Assembly: GCA_021324445.1 (NCBI GenBank)
Contig: JAJPJC010000540.1
Coordinates: forward strand, 44,267 to 108,266
DNA length: 64,000 bases
DNA from: Isosphaeraceae bacterium
Lineage (GTDB): Bacteria; Planctomycetota; Planctomycetia; Isosphaerales; Isosphaeraceae
Reading direction: 5' to 3'
Part shown: one piece after another, positions 42,252 to 51,074 of the stretch
Numbering within the stretch: position 1 is the first letter of the stretch
Layout: each line of letters starts with the position of its first letter
Translations under genes and position numbers: made by a program
Notes under the pieces: model-generated
The model's input: only the letters and a program-made list of their open reading frames with translations
What the model was told of the DNA's origin: nothing
Database searches by the model: none

Positions 42252-43419
42252 GGTGTGGCTCCTTGAGGATCGGGCCGATGGCGAAGAGGCCGTCAAGTGG
42301 AGGTCGGCGGACGGAGCCGCCTCCTACAGCAAGACCGAGATTCCCGTCGTTGTAGGAGCCGGCTCCGTCCGGCGACGCGGGGGGCTCCGGCGACTTCACG
42401 CACCGGAACCCGACGTGCGACATGCCCGTGTCCGGGCTGCAACCGTGACGGGCACTCGGTCGATAGCGTGAACAGTAATCATCGTTGCACAGGAACGAGC
42501 CGCCGCGCTGAACGCGCTGCGGCGTGAACGGACGGGTCGTGTCGGAACTGCGTTCGGGACCGTGCGGATTCACGACCAGCCCCTCGCCGGCCCGTTGGCG
42601 ATAAAGGTCGCGCTGGTACCAGTCGGCGCACCACTCCCAGACGTTGCCGGCCATATCGTACAGGCCATACCCGTTGGATGGAAACGACTTGACCGGTGAA
42701 GTTCTGATGAAGCCGTCGGCGGCGTTGTTCTGGTGGGGGAATTGGCCCTGCCAGAGGTTGGCCCGGATCCGGGTGTCGGACGGCGGGGCGTCGCCCCAGA
42801 CATAGGGCTTGCCCTCGAGGCCGCCGCGGGCGGCGAGCTCCCACTCGGCCTCGGTCGGCAACCGCTTGCCCGCCCAGCGGGCATACGCGTTGGCATCGTC
42901 CCAGGAGACCTGAACGACCGGATGATCCTCGCGCCCCGCGATGCTGCTGCCCGGCCCCTCGGGATGCCGCCAGCTTGCGCCGGGGGTCCAGGTCCACCAC
43001 TGGGAGAAGTCGCGCAGGTCCACCCGACCGGCGGGCGGCGTGAAGACCAGCGCGCCGGGGACGAGATTCTCCTTCGGAGGAGGCGGCGTACCCGGTGGCG
43101 ACTGGCTCAGGATCTCCGCGAGCGACGGCGGCTGCTCCGCCGTCGTCACATATCCCGTCGCCGCGACGAACGCCTGGAACTGGGCATTGGTCACCTCGGT
43201 CCGGTCCATCCAGAAACCGTCCACGCGGACCCGATGCGCCGGCGTCTCGTCAGGCCAGGCCAGGTCCGAGTCGGTCCCCATCGTGAACTCGCCGCCAGGA
43301 ATCCAGACCATTCCCGGAAGAGGTGAGGGCCTGGCCCGGCCCTTCCAGAGCCGGGTTGCGGCGTAGGTCGCCGCGAAGGCGGTCAGCCCGATCGCGACCA
43401 GGACGAGGTTGCGTCTCAT
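41635..43419 (-). CDS. Formylglycine-generating enzyme, with run-on C-terminus
   Basis: Starts at the ATG at 43419. Residues 1-343 (to about 42391) are an exported or membrane-anchored FGE: hydrophobic start LVLVAIGLTAFAATYAATRL, GMVWIPGGEFTMGTDSD, RLPTEAEWELAARGG, DMAGNVWEWCADWY and the catalytic region RGGSFLCNDDYCSRYRPSAR with both active-site Cys, ending SHVGFRCVKS. FGE oxidises the sulfatase Cys to formylglycine. The expected stop is missing: a palindrome at 42308-42371 follows, and the frame stays open to 41635, about 617 bases inside the sulfatase gene. The extra ~250 residues are an out-of-frame shadow of that gene, with no own fold. The functional gene probably ended near 42380. Confidence 0.8.
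   Translation of the reverse strand: MRRNLVLVAIGLTAFAATYAATRLWKGRARPSPLPGMVWIPGGEFTMGTDSDLAWPDETPAHRVRVDGFWMDRTEVTNAQFQAFVAATGYVTTAEQPPSLAEILSQSPPGTPPPPKENLVPGALVFTPPAGRVDLRDFSQWWTWTPGASWRHPEGPGSSIAGREDHPVVQVSWDDANAYARWAGKRLPTEAEWELAARGGLEGKPYVWGDAPPSDTRIRANLWQGQFPHQNNAADGFIRTSPVKSFPSNGYGLYDMAGNVWEWCADWYQRDLYRQRAGEGLVVNPHGPERSSDTTRPFTPQRVQRGGSFLCNDDYCSRYRPSARHGCSPDTGMSHVGFRCVKSPEPPASPDGAGSYNDGNLGLAVGGGSVRRPPLDGLFAIGPILKEPHHEENTIADRVRPRPGSGPGLPRGRGPPRLTRRGAGGGRSGRVRAAGRRSPRGPERLFRGRCAGRAPLPGDHRACRPAGSCHSGRQEAESRHHLGRRRRTVEHQRLLHGPHGVPHAPHRPDRPGRDDLHRLLWRAELHGGAGLVHHGPAWDADRLDESGPARRIVGFERERPDDRESVEGAGLRHGADRQESPGRPQRIPAHGARV
42308..42371. repeat. REP-type palindrome at the FGE 3' end
   Basis: The left arm 42308-42328 (CGGACGGAGCCGCCTCCTAC and A) and right arm 42351-42371 (TGTAGGAGCCGGCTCCGTCC and G) pair at 20 of 21 positions around a 22-base loop; pairing extends with one mismatch a few bases outward. 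It lies between the FGE fold and the sulfatase start and contains no stop in the FGE frame. Confidence 0.75.
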
Positions 43420-43495
43420 GGAGCAGATCGCCTGGTGAATTGCCGCAGAATCCCGGATAATCGGCAATCACCTTAGGCAGCGCGTCGGGCGGGGG

Positions 43496-44149
43496 TCAAG
43501 GGTGGGCCGGCAGGGACCTGGTCCGGAGATGGGCCGCGCACATCGCCAGGCCCGCCCCGCTCAGGACGACCAGCGCATTCTGCCCGAGGTGCTCGACCGT
43601 GCCCAGCTCCGCCAGGACCGGAGCCGCCGCCGGCTCGCTGACCCACAGGACCGTCAGGGCCAGGAAGGGGGCCAGGGCCATCGTCAGCACGAACAGGGCT
43701 CCGCGCCGCGGCGTGTTGGGGATCAACAGCGCATGGGCGATCATGAGGAGGAGCAGCTCGATGAGACCATCCTTCTCCAGCACGAGGAAGCCGGAGAGCT
43801 GGCCCGCGCGAAGCTCGTCGCGACCGATGAGGTACTGAGACAGGGTGAGGCAGACCGTCAGGCCGCCGAACAAGGCCAGCTCGAACAGCCGCACATGACT
43901 CCGGGATGTGGACAGCTCGCCGAAAAGCAGGCCCAGGATGACCATCGCCACGGTGACCCGCAGCCCCAGGAGCACCACCATGGGCTGGTGGAGATCCTCC
44001 CGAGTCGCCAGCACCCAGATCAGCGCGATCCCGTAGGCCAGCACCATCACGAAGGCGAGCCAGCGGAGCCGCGTCCGGAGCAGGGCGTCGGACCGGTCCA
44101 GACCCTGCTCGGTGCTTTCGATGGCAGTCAGATCAGGGATCGTGCTCAT
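43496..44149 (-). CDS. Polytopic membrane protein of unknown function
   Basis: Encodes 217 residues from the ATG at 44149. A ~35-residue cytoplasmic start (STIPDLTAIESTEQGLDRSD) precedes about six hydrophobic segments: WLAFVMVLAYGIALIWVL, VVLLGLRVTVAMVILGLLF, LFELALFGGLTVCLTL, LIELLLLMIAHALLIPN, ALFVLTMALAPFLALTVLW and ALVVLSGAGLAMCAAHL. This layout is like the C-terminal membrane module found in some planctomycete Ser/Thr kinases, here without the kinase. No function is assigned. The downstream end lies 76 bases from the FGE start on the same strand. Confidence 0.75.
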   Translation of the reverse strand: MSTIPDLTAIESTEQGLDRSDALLRTRLRWLAFVMVLAYGIALIWVLATREDLHQPMVVLLGLRVTVAMVILGLLFGELSTSRSHVRLFELALFGGLTVCLTLSQYLIGRDELRAGQLSGFLVLEKDGLIELLLLMIAHALLIPNTPRRGALFVLTMALAPFLALTVLWVSEPAAAPVLAELGTVEHLGQNALVVLSGAGLAMCAAHLRTRSLPAHP

Positions 44150-44504
44150 GGCCGTCCTCGTCGTCAGTCCGTTGGATCGGAGGAGTGTCTCGCCTCCAAG
44201 GGCGCGGCAGAGTATAGCCTGGCGCCCACCCTCCAGGAAGAGGACCTTCGCGCCCGGCGCCGGCGTCGTCCTCGTCCCCCCGGACGGGGCGGGCTCGGGA
44301 GCGGAATGGTACGCGGATTGCAAGACCTGATTGATGATGACGTCGGGCGATCCCTGAAATAGAATGGGGATCGGGGAATCGCCCGATCCACCGCGTTGTT
44401 CCCTCGTGTCGGGGGCAGGACCGATTGGCGGCCCGACGGGCATCGGCCACGGACTCGCCGGCGGATTCGCGGGCTGGTCCAGCCGTTGGCTCGGAGATCG
44501 CTCC
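44150..44504. other. Divergent intergenic region
   Basis: 355 bases between the membrane protein and the spherulin-4-like gene. A candidate promoter toward the right is listed separately. Upstream in-frame ATGs (44364) exist, but the sequence before 44505 reads as non-coding Gly/Arg-rich translation. Confidence 0.5.
44337..44365 (+). promoter_or_regulatory. Candidate promoter of the spherulin-4-like gene
   Basis: ATGACG (44337-44342), 17 bases, then TAGAAT (44360-44365): four of six and five of six consensus bases with ideal spacing. The start codon is 140 bases downstream. This is motif evidence only. Confidence 0.35.
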
Positions 44505-45770
44505 ATGTGCCGCATCGGTCCAGTTCGGCCGCGGATCGTACTCGCGGGGATGGGCCTGGCCGTGTTCCTGGCCGCTCCGCACTCGCGGCCGGCTCGCGCC
44601 AGCTCGACCAGCGTGCTGGTGCCGGCTTATGTCTATCCCGCAGGCGCCGGCCGAGCTGTCTGGGACCAGCTCGCCGCGAGCGCTCGCTCGATCACGCTGG
44701 AAGTGATCGTCAACCCCGCCAGTGGGCCCGGTAGGGCCCGGGATCCGAACTACGTGGCGGCCGTCGACCGGCTACGCGCGGTGGGCGGCCGCGTGCTGGG
44801 CTATGTGCACACCAGCTATGGCAAGCGCCCCCTGGCCGCCGTCGAGCAAGATGTTCGGAGCTATCTGCAATTCTATGGGGTCGATGGTTTCTTCATCGAC
44901 GAGATGGCGAACACCCCGCAGGCCCTCGGGTATTACGAGTCGCTCTACCGGTCGATCAAGCGGTTGAACCCGAGTTTCAAGGTGGTGGGCAATCCCGGGA
45001 CCCCTTATACGCTGCCGGACTACCTCAAGGCGGTCGACACGCTGGTGATCTTCGAGGGCTCCGCGGCGGCTTATGCCGAGTACCGGCCGATGGGGCCCGC
45101 GCCCTGGGTCGCGAACCATCCGCCCGGCCGGTTTGCCAACCTCGTCTACGCCGTCCACGATGCCAAGGCCATGCACCAGGCGCTGGGCGAGGCCAGGAAG
45201 ACCAATGCCGGCTCGGTTTTCATCACCAACGACACGCTGCCCAACCCCTACCGAGGGCTGCCCAGCTACTGGACCGAGGAACTCGCCGCCGTCGCGGCGC
45301 TGGACGTGCCGCGGCCCCCGCCGGCCTCCGCCCGCGACAGCCAGACGGCCCCGGCGGAATCGATCCCGACCGGCTCGACGGCGCCCGGGGCGGTCGTAGC
45401 CTCGGCAACGACTGGGGTTTCCCCCGCCATTTTCGTCCCGCAATCCGTCCTCCAGCCCCGGCGGCTTCGTCGTCTCTTGCTGGGCTTGCACCCCTTCTGC
45501 CGGCCGGTGGTCGCGCTCCAGTTTCGCGGATTCACTGGCTCTGGACGCGCTGTCGCTCGTCTCGCCGGCCGAGGTCGACGCGAACCGGCACCCATCTCGG
45601 TCGATCCGCTCGAACTGGCATCAGGCTTGCTACGTAGACACTTCAGCGAGTTGCTTCGATGCCGCGTGCCGGGGTCGGTTTCGTCGTTCCAGCCCGTCGC
45701 CGGTGAGCAGGTGCCCTGCACGGAGACGACGGGATGGGCCGGTTACCCGGGGCGAGCCGAGCCGAACTGA
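44505..45770 (+). CDS. Spherulin-4-type (GH-like) exported protein
   Basis: Encodes 421 residues from the ATG at 44505 with GGAGAT upstream. A signal peptide ends near residue 32 (GMGLAVFLAAPHSRPARA). Residues ~36-265 match the spherulation-specific family 4 barrel: VLVPAYVYPAGAGRAVWDQL, EVIVNPASGPG, RVLGYVHTSYGKRPLAAVEQ, FYGVDGFFIDEMANTPQALG (candidate acidic catalytic pair) and NPGTPYTLPDYLK. Relatives hydrolyse amino-sugar polymers such as galactosaminogalactan. After ~270 the sequence becomes Ala/Pro/Ser-rich and then basic with no recognisable fold, which may reflect a frameshift near the 3' end. A GH5 hydrolase gene starts 18 bases later. Confidence 0.78.
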   Translation: MCRIGPVRPRIVLAGMGLAVFLAAPHSRPARASSTSVLVPAYVYPAGAGRAVWDQLAASARSITLEVIVNPASGPGRARDPNYVAAVDRLRAVGGRVLGYVHTSYGKRPLAAVEQDVRSYLQFYGVDGFFIDEMANTPQALGYYESLYRSIKRLNPSFKVVGNPGTPYTLPDYLKAVDTLVIFEGSAAAYAEYRPMGPAPWVANHPPGRFANLVYAVHDAKAMHQALGEARKTNAGSVFITNDTLPNPYRGLPSYWTEELAAVAALDVPRPPPASARDSQTAPAESIPTGSTAPGAVVASATTGVSPAIFVPQSVLQPRRLRRLLLGLHPFCRPVVALQFRGFTGSGRAVARLAGRGRREPAPISVDPLELASGLLRRHFSELLRCRVPGSVSSFQPVAGEQVPCTETTGWAGYPGRAEPN

Positions 45771-45788
45771 TCCCGGTGGGAACGAACC

Positions 45789-47255
45789 GTGACCACGCCG
45801 ATCGCGATCGCCTTCGCTGCCGCATCCTCCTCGAGGACGAGCCGGGAGCCGCACCTGCGGGTCCGCGGGCGGAACTTTGTGGACGCCCAGGGGCGCGTGG
45901 TGATCCTCCGGGGCGTGAATCTCGCCGGGGACTCCAAGGTGCCTCCCTTCGCGCCGTGCGCCCGGCCCGCCGACCTGGACCGGTTGCGCGACCTGGGGGT
46001 CAACGTCATTCGTCTGCTCTTCATCTGGGAAGCCTACGAGCCCGCACCCGGATCGTACAACGACGCGTATCTCCGCGACTTGCGGGCGATCGCCGCGGCC
46101 GCTCAGGACCGGGGGATCGTGACGATCCTCGACTTTCACCAGGACGGTTTCTCGCGGTTCACCTCCCGGGGTGCGGGCGACGGCTTCCCGCGCTGGGCGG
46201 TGACGCCGCGGGGCCGGCTCGCCCGGCCGGACAACGGACCGCGCTGCAAGAACTGGGTGCTCCTGGTCGCCACCGATCCGACCATGCACAAGTCGTTCTG
46301 CGACTTCTTTGCGGACCGCCATGGAGTCCGGACCCGCTACCTGGCCATGCTGGGCCGCGTCGCCGGCGCTTTCGCCCGGACGCCGGGCGTGATCGGCTAC
46401 GACCTGCTGAACGAGCCCTGGGGCGATGAGCGCTCGGAGCTGGCGCCGCTGTATCGCGACGCGGCCCGGGTGATCCATGCGGCACACCCGGGGTCGATCC
46501 TGTTCCTGGAGGGGCACGTGGCGACGAGCTTCGGCATCCAGACGCGTCTCCCGCGACCGGACTTCGGCCCGTGCGCGTACGCGCCTCATTATTATCGCCC
46601 GATCAGCATCACGCTGGGCCGATGGCACGCCACCACCCTGGGCGTGACCCGCGCCTTCACGAACATGATCGAGACCGCCCGGGCCTGGGACGTGCCCCTG
46701 TTCCTGGGCGAGTTCGGCGTGGATGCCCAGGCCTACCGGGCGGGCGAGTACGTGGCGGCTCTCCACAACCGGCTCGACGCGTGCCTGGCCTCGGGTGCCC
46801 AGTGGAATTACACGCCGCGCTGGAATGCCCGGACCCGGGACGGCTGGAACGCCGAGGATTTCAATATCCTCGACCCCTGCGGGTCGTTCCGGCCCAATTT
46901 CCGGCTGCGCCCCTACCCCCGCGCGACGGCGGGCATCCCCCTGCGATTCCGCTACGAGGACTGCGGCACCGCCAGCCGGCCCCGCTGGATTGAATTCGAC
47001 TGGAGCCACCACCCCGACTGCGGCGAGACCGAGCTGTTCCTCCCCAACGCCCTGTTCCCGCCTGGCTCGGACGTCGAGGCCCAGACCGCCGCGGTCACCT
47101 GCCGGCGCGACCCGGTCCGCCAGGTCCTCATCTGCCGAGCCGCTCGGCCGATGACGATCCACCTGCGCGTCACCGCCTCGGCCGGCGCCGGCCGCCTCCC
47201 GGCATGCCTGGACGCGCTGGGGGATTCGCAGCCGTCCTGCCGCGACGCGGGGTAG
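45789..47255 (+). CDS. Family 5 glycoside hydrolase (endoglycoceramidase-like)
   Basis: About 488 residues from a GTG at 45789 (GGTGGGA upstream). GH5 barrel: VVILRGVNLAGDSKVPPFAP, GVNVIRLLFIWEAYEPAPG, ILDFHQDGFSRFTSRG, acid/base Glu209 (GYDLLNEPWGD), YAPHYYRP and nucleophile Glu308 (LFLGEFGVDAQA). The DFHQDGFSR segment and a C-terminal beta-sandwich (~390-470) resemble the endoglycoceramidase/beta-glycosidase branch. It probably cleaves a glycolipid or glycan. The N-terminus is only weakly hydrophobic, so export is uncertain. It is probably co-transcribed with the spherulin-4-like gene. Confidence 0.87.
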   Translation: MTTPIAIAFAAASSSRTSREPHLRVRGRNFVDAQGRVVILRGVNLAGDSKVPPFAPCARPADLDRLRDLGVNVIRLLFIWEAYEPAPGSYNDAYLRDLRAIAAAAQDRGIVTILDFHQDGFSRFTSRGAGDGFPRWAVTPRGRLARPDNGPRCKNWVLLVATDPTMHKSFCDFFADRHGVRTRYLAMLGRVAGAFARTPGVIGYDLLNEPWGDERSELAPLYRDAARVIHAAHPGSILFLEGHVATSFGIQTRLPRPDFGPCAYAPHYYRPISITLGRWHATTLGVTRAFTNMIETARAWDVPLFLGEFGVDAQAYRAGEYVAALHNRLDACLASGAQWNYTPRWNARTRDGWNAEDFNILDPCGSFRPNFRLRPYPRATAGIPLRFRYEDCGTASRPRWIEFDWSHHPDCGETELFLPNALFPPGSDVEAQTAAVTCRRDPVRQVLICRAARPMTIHLRVTASAGAGRLPACLDALGDSQPSCRDAG

Positions 47256-47342
47256 GTCGTTGCCGACATGGTCGCCAGATCGGGCGCACGAAGCGGCTGC
47301 CGTGCTCCTGCGCGAGCTGGAGATCGCGAGAGTGGCGGCCAG

Positions 47343-50300
47343 TCAGGGTGACTCGGCCTCCCAGACCCAGACGAGGCCCTCGCCCGAGGCTGCGGCGAGG
47401 CGGCTGCCGTCGGGGCTGAAGGCCACGCCGTGGACGCGGTCGCGCGGGCCGCGCAGGGCCAGGACCTCCCGGCCGCGGATCGGGTCCCAGAGCCGGACGG
47501 TCTGGTCGGCACCGGCGGAGGCCAACCGCGTCCCATCCGGGTTGAACGCCAGGCCCAGGATCCAGTTGGTGTGACCCGCCAGCGTCAGGATCAGACGGGC
47601 GGCGGCCGGGTCCCAGATCCGGATCGATTGATCCGTGCCCGCGGAGGCCAGCCGCGTGCCGTCCGGGCTGAACGCGACGGCGAAGACCGGGCCGGCGTGC
47701 CCTTCCAGCGTCGCCGCGACCTGCCCCGTGGCGGGATCCCAGAGCCGGATCACGCGGTCGGCGCCGGCGGAGGCCAGGCGTGTCCCGTCTGGGCTGAATG
47801 CCAGCGCGTGGACCGAGCCGGCATGACCAGGCAGCGCGCGGACCTCCTGGCCGGTGATCAGATCCCAGAGGCGGATGGTCCGCGCGGAATCCTGGAGTGT
47901 CGGCGGCTGCTTGCCTTCCGGTTGCTGGACCACGATCGGTGGATCGCCGCCCCCCGTGGCCAGCCATCGTCCGTTGGGGTGGAAGGCGAGGCTCGACAGG
48001 CCCTCGCGCGACTGAGAAAGCAGGATCGGAGCGCGGTTGGCGTCCACGTCCCAGACCCGGAGGGCTCGATCACTACTGGCCGCGGCCAGCCGGGTGCCGT
48101 CCGGGCTGTAGCCGAGGGCGATCAGGGTGCCCGGGCCGTCGGCGAACAGGCGCCTGAGCCGGCCGGTGGCGGCGTCCCAGACCGCGATGGTTTGCGGGCT
48201 CCCCGCGGCGGCCAGCTCATCCCCCGATGGCCGGAACGTGACACTGCCCACCCATCGCGAGGCCGCCGGCCTCGTCGCCCGTGCATCCATCCGAAGCTGA
48301 CGCGTCCCTGGCTCCGACGTGGGATCCCAGAGCTTGACGGTCGCATCCTGGCAGGCGGAGGCCAGGACCGTGCCGTCGGGGCTGAAGGCGAAGTGCAGGA
48401 CGGCGTGGTCGTGCCCCGGGTAACGGATCCGGGACCGCATCGGACCGTCCCAGACGGTGACCGAGCCGTCCAGTCCCCCGATCGCCAGCTTCGTCCCATC
48501 CAAGCTGAAGGCCAGGGCGTCAATCCGGGCTTCCAGGGCCAGGGGATCCGGTTGCTCCAGTCCGGTGGTCAGGCCCCAGGTTCGGACCCGCCGATCGGCG
48601 CCCCCGGAGGCGATCCGGGTACCGTCGGGATGGAACGCGACGGAGATGACCTCGCGCTCGTGGCCCCGGAAGACTCGGATGGCGGATGCCCCGAACCCGG
48701 TGAGCTCCCAAACGCGGACTGTTCGATCCGCGCCGGCCGAGGCGAGTTTCGACCCGTCCGCGCTGAAAGCCACGCCGAAGACGCCGCCGGTGTGACCCGC
48801 CAGGAATTGGACCGGGCGGTCGTGCCCCGCGGCCCCGGCCGCAGCCGGGCGAACGTCCCAGACGCGGACCATTCCGTCCTGCCCGCTCGAGGCCAGCCGC
48901 GTGCCGTCGGGGCTGAAGGCCACGCCCCGCGCCCAGCCGCGATGGGCAGGGAACTGATGAGTCCGCGTGCCGCTGGTCAGGTCCCAGACCTTGACCAGGC
49001 CGTCCGGGCCGGCGGTCGCCAGGCGGGTGCCCGTCCGGTCGAAGGCCAGTCCGTTGGCGGTTCCGTCCAGGCCGTGAAGATGCCGGGGCGCCGACCGCGG
49101 CGCGGTATCCCAGAGGGAGCCCGAGAGGACGCCGGTGCGGCAGGAACAATCCGGGGTGGTGCTCGGCTGGTAGTGGCTCCCGCAGAGGATGCCGGAATGT
49201 CCCTGGAGCAACCGCAGCTCGGGCTTCACGCGCCGGCTCAGGTGTCGCCATTCCCAATTGTGCATTGAGATTGGGCATTCCTTCAGAAGTTCTTCCGCCT
49301 GATCGAACCGCTGGTCGGTGATTGCCTGCTCAGCGGCCAGGACCTGAGGGAAGTACCGATCCTCGTCCAGCCGTCGCTGGTGATCGAGCGATTGAGCCAG
49401 CTTCTTCTGCGCCTCACGGCGTGCGTTTCGTTCCGCCACGATGGACAGGCAGGTCACGACCACGAGGGCGATCCCGAGCGCCAAGCCGAGCACCATGGCG
49501 GCGATGATCGCCCGCTCCGGCTGCCGCTGCGCCCACTTGTTCAGGCGCTCGAGTTGGGACACGGGTCGTGCGCGGATCGGCCGGCCGGCCAACCAGTACT
49601 CCAGGTCTTCCGCCAGGTCTTCCGCCGAGGGATAACGCCGTGATGGTGCCTTCTCCAGGCATTTCAGGACGATGGTGTCGAGGTCGCGGTCGACCCGCGG
49701 GTTGAGCGCCCGCGGGCGCAGCGGCTCCTGCTCGCGGACCAGGCGGAGCGTCTCCAGCATCGTGCCGGCGCGGAACGGCGGGCCGCCGGTGAGCAGCTCG
49801 TAGAGGATCGCACCGAGGGCGTGGATGTCGACGGCCGTGGTGATCGCGGCGCGGGTCGCCTCGACCTGCTCCGGGGCCATGTACCCGGGCGTCCCCACGA
49901 TCGAGCCCGACTGGGTCAGGCCGGCGGCCGGCCCGCCGGCGCCAAGCCGCTTGGCCAGGCCGAAGTCGGTCACGAGGGGCAGCCAGTCGTCCAGCCGTTG
50001 ATCGGGCCGGCCGCTGAGCAGGATGTTGGCGGGCTTCAGGTCGCGGTGCAGGATGCCCCGCTGATGCGCGTAGTGAACGGCCCGGGCGACACGCTCCACC
50101 AGGCGCGCGGCGGCGCGCGGGTTCTTGGCGAAGCACGGCGCATGCGCCGCGAGGTTGCCCCCATCCACCAGCTTCATGCTGAAGTAATGGTGGCCCTCGT
50201 GCACGCCGACTTCGTAGATGGGCACGATCAGGGGATGATCGAGCCGCGCGGCGGCCTCGGCTTCCCGGCGAAACCGCTGGAGGTCTTCCGGGGTGGCGAA

Positions 50301-50675
50301 CCGGCCGGCGCGGACCATCTTCAGGGCCACGATGCGGTCCAGGCTGACCTGCCGCGCCTTGTAGATGACCCCCATGCCGCCCTCGGCCAGCACCTCGATC
50401 AGCTCATAATCCCCGAAGTAGCGCACCCGCTCCGCCAGGGGCGCCGCGCGGTCGCGGAGCGGCGCCGTGAGCCGGTCCAGGTGGTCCTGGTTGGCGAAGA
50501 ACGACGCCAGCTCGACCGCCAGGTCGGGATGCCGCTCCAGCAGCCCGCGGCGGTCCGGCAGCCGGCCCGCCTCGAGGTCCTCGAGATACGTCGCGATGAC
50601 TTCGTTGAGCCGTTGTTCGCGGTCGTCATCGAGCGCGCGGCCGGGATCGCCTGAACTCGCCGGGATGCTGGCCAT
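47343..50675 (-). CDS. Transmembrane Ser/Thr protein kinase with WD40 propellers
   Basis: Encodes 1110 residues from the ATG at 50675. Residues 1-80 are a helical leader. The Hanks-type kinase domain (~88-365) has the Gly loop LAEGGMGVIYKA, Lys119 (VALKM), HRDLKPAN with Asp212, DFG 237-239 and GTPGYMAPEQ. One transmembrane helix (~389-412) follows. The remainder (~460-1110) holds 13-14 WD40 repeats of the form VAFSPDGTRLASAGADRTVR and VWD, enough for two seven-blade propellers, likely outside the cytoplasmic membrane. All catalytic residues are present. An ECF sigma factor gene lies upstream on the same strand, the usual planctomycete pairing. Confidence 0.93.
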   Translation of the reverse strand: MASIPASSGDPGRALDDDREQRLNEVIATYLEDLEAGRLPDRRGLLERHPDLAVELASFFANQDHLDRLTAPLRDRAAPLAERVRYFGDYELIEVLAEGGMGVIYKARQVSLDRIVALKMVRAGRFATPEDLQRFRREAEAAARLDHPLIVPIYEVGVHEGHHYFSMKLVDGGNLAAHAPCFAKNPRAAARLVERVARAVHYAHQRGILHRDLKPANILLSGRPDQRLDDWLPLVTDFGLAKRLGAGGPAAGLTQSGSIVGTPGYMAPEQVEATRAAITTAVDIHALGAILYELLTGGPPFRAGTMLETLRLVREQEPLRPRALNPRVDRDLDTIVLKCLEKAPSRRYPSAEDLAEDLEYWLAGRPIRARPVSQLERLNKWAQRQPERAIIAAMVLGLALGIALVVVTCLSIVAERNARREAQKKLAQSLDHQRRLDEDRYFPQVLAAEQAITDQRFDQAEELLKECPISMHNWEWRHLSRRVKPELRLLQGHSGILCGSHYQPSTTPDCSCRTGVLSGSLWDTAPRSAPRHLHGLDGTANGLAFDRTGTRLATAGPDGLVKVWDLTSGTRTHQFPAHRGWARGVAFSPDGTRLASSGQDGMVRVWDVRPAAAGAAGHDRPVQFLAGHTGGVFGVAFSADGSKLASAGADRTVRVWELTGFGASAIRVFRGHEREVISVAFHPDGTRIASGGADRRVRTWGLTTGLEQPDPLALEARIDALAFSLDGTKLAIGGLDGSVTVWDGPMRSRIRYPGHDHAVLHFAFSPDGTVLASACQDATVKLWDPTSEPGTRQLRMDARATRPAASRWVGSVTFRPSGDELAAAGSPQTIAVWDAATGRLRRLFADGPGTLIALGYSPDGTRLAAASSDRALRVWDVDANRAPILLSQSREGLSSLAFHPNGRWLATGGGDPPIVVQQPEGKQPPTLQDSARTIRLWDLITGQEVRALPGHAGSVHALAFSPDGTRLASAGADRVIRLWDPATGQVAATLEGHAGPVFAVAFSPDGTRLASAGTDQSIRIWDPAAARLILTLAGHTNWILGLAFNPDGTRLASAGADQTVRLWDPIRGREVLALRGPRDRVHGVAFSPDGSRLAAASGEGLVWVWEAESP

Positions 50676-50752
50676 GCCCTTGCCTCTCCATGGACCCACG
50701 CCGGAGGGAAACTGCGGGTCGAGACACGAGGTCGGGGGACGGGTCTCGATCC

Positions 50753-51019
50753 GCCCCGTAGGGGCCGAAACACACCAGTCTCCCGGGACATCTCCGGGAG
50801 GCGGAGCGGTCTCCATTCGCCCCGAAGGGGCCGAAACACACCAGCCCGGGGCATCGCCCCGGGAGACCGAGCGGTCCCCGACAAGGAAGCCCGGAAAGGG
50901 CGTCACGGGCGAAGACCTTGGCCCAATTGTCTCGCCCTTTCAGGGCTGAGCTGAGCTGGGGAGGGTCGCCACGGACCCGGGGCGATGCCCCGGGCTGATG
51001 TGTTTCGCCCCTTCGGGGC
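50753..51019. repeat. Cluster of three related palindromic repeats
   Basis: Units begin at 50753 (GCCCCGTAGGGGCCGAAACA) and 50819 (GCCCCGAAGGGGCCGAAACA), with a 66-base period, each followed by CACCAG and a second hairpin (CTCCCGGGACATCTCCGGGAG and CCCGGGGCATCGCCCCGGG respectively). A third unit in opposite orientation ends at 51019 (CTGATGTGTTTCGCCCCTTC and GGGGC). They fill the 400-base space between the sigma factor and kinase genes and would fold strongly in RNA. Confidence 0.75.
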
Positions 51020-51074
51020 AGGGACCTGCAGCCACCGCCCCCACTCCACACGGTCACCTCTCCTTTTCGACGAC

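Noticed and set aside
41635..42390. The ~250-residue C-terminal continuation of the FGE frame, considered as a real extra domain
   Set aside because: It overlaps the sulfatase coding sequence in another frame and is Arg/Gly/Pro-rich without structure; the sulfatase frame has all family motifs, so the continuation is a run-on.
50753..51019. Regular palindromic units considered as a CRISPR array
   Set aside because: Only two units are in the same orientation, repeats are palindromic GC-rich REP-type, intervening sequence is not spacer-like and no cas genes are present.
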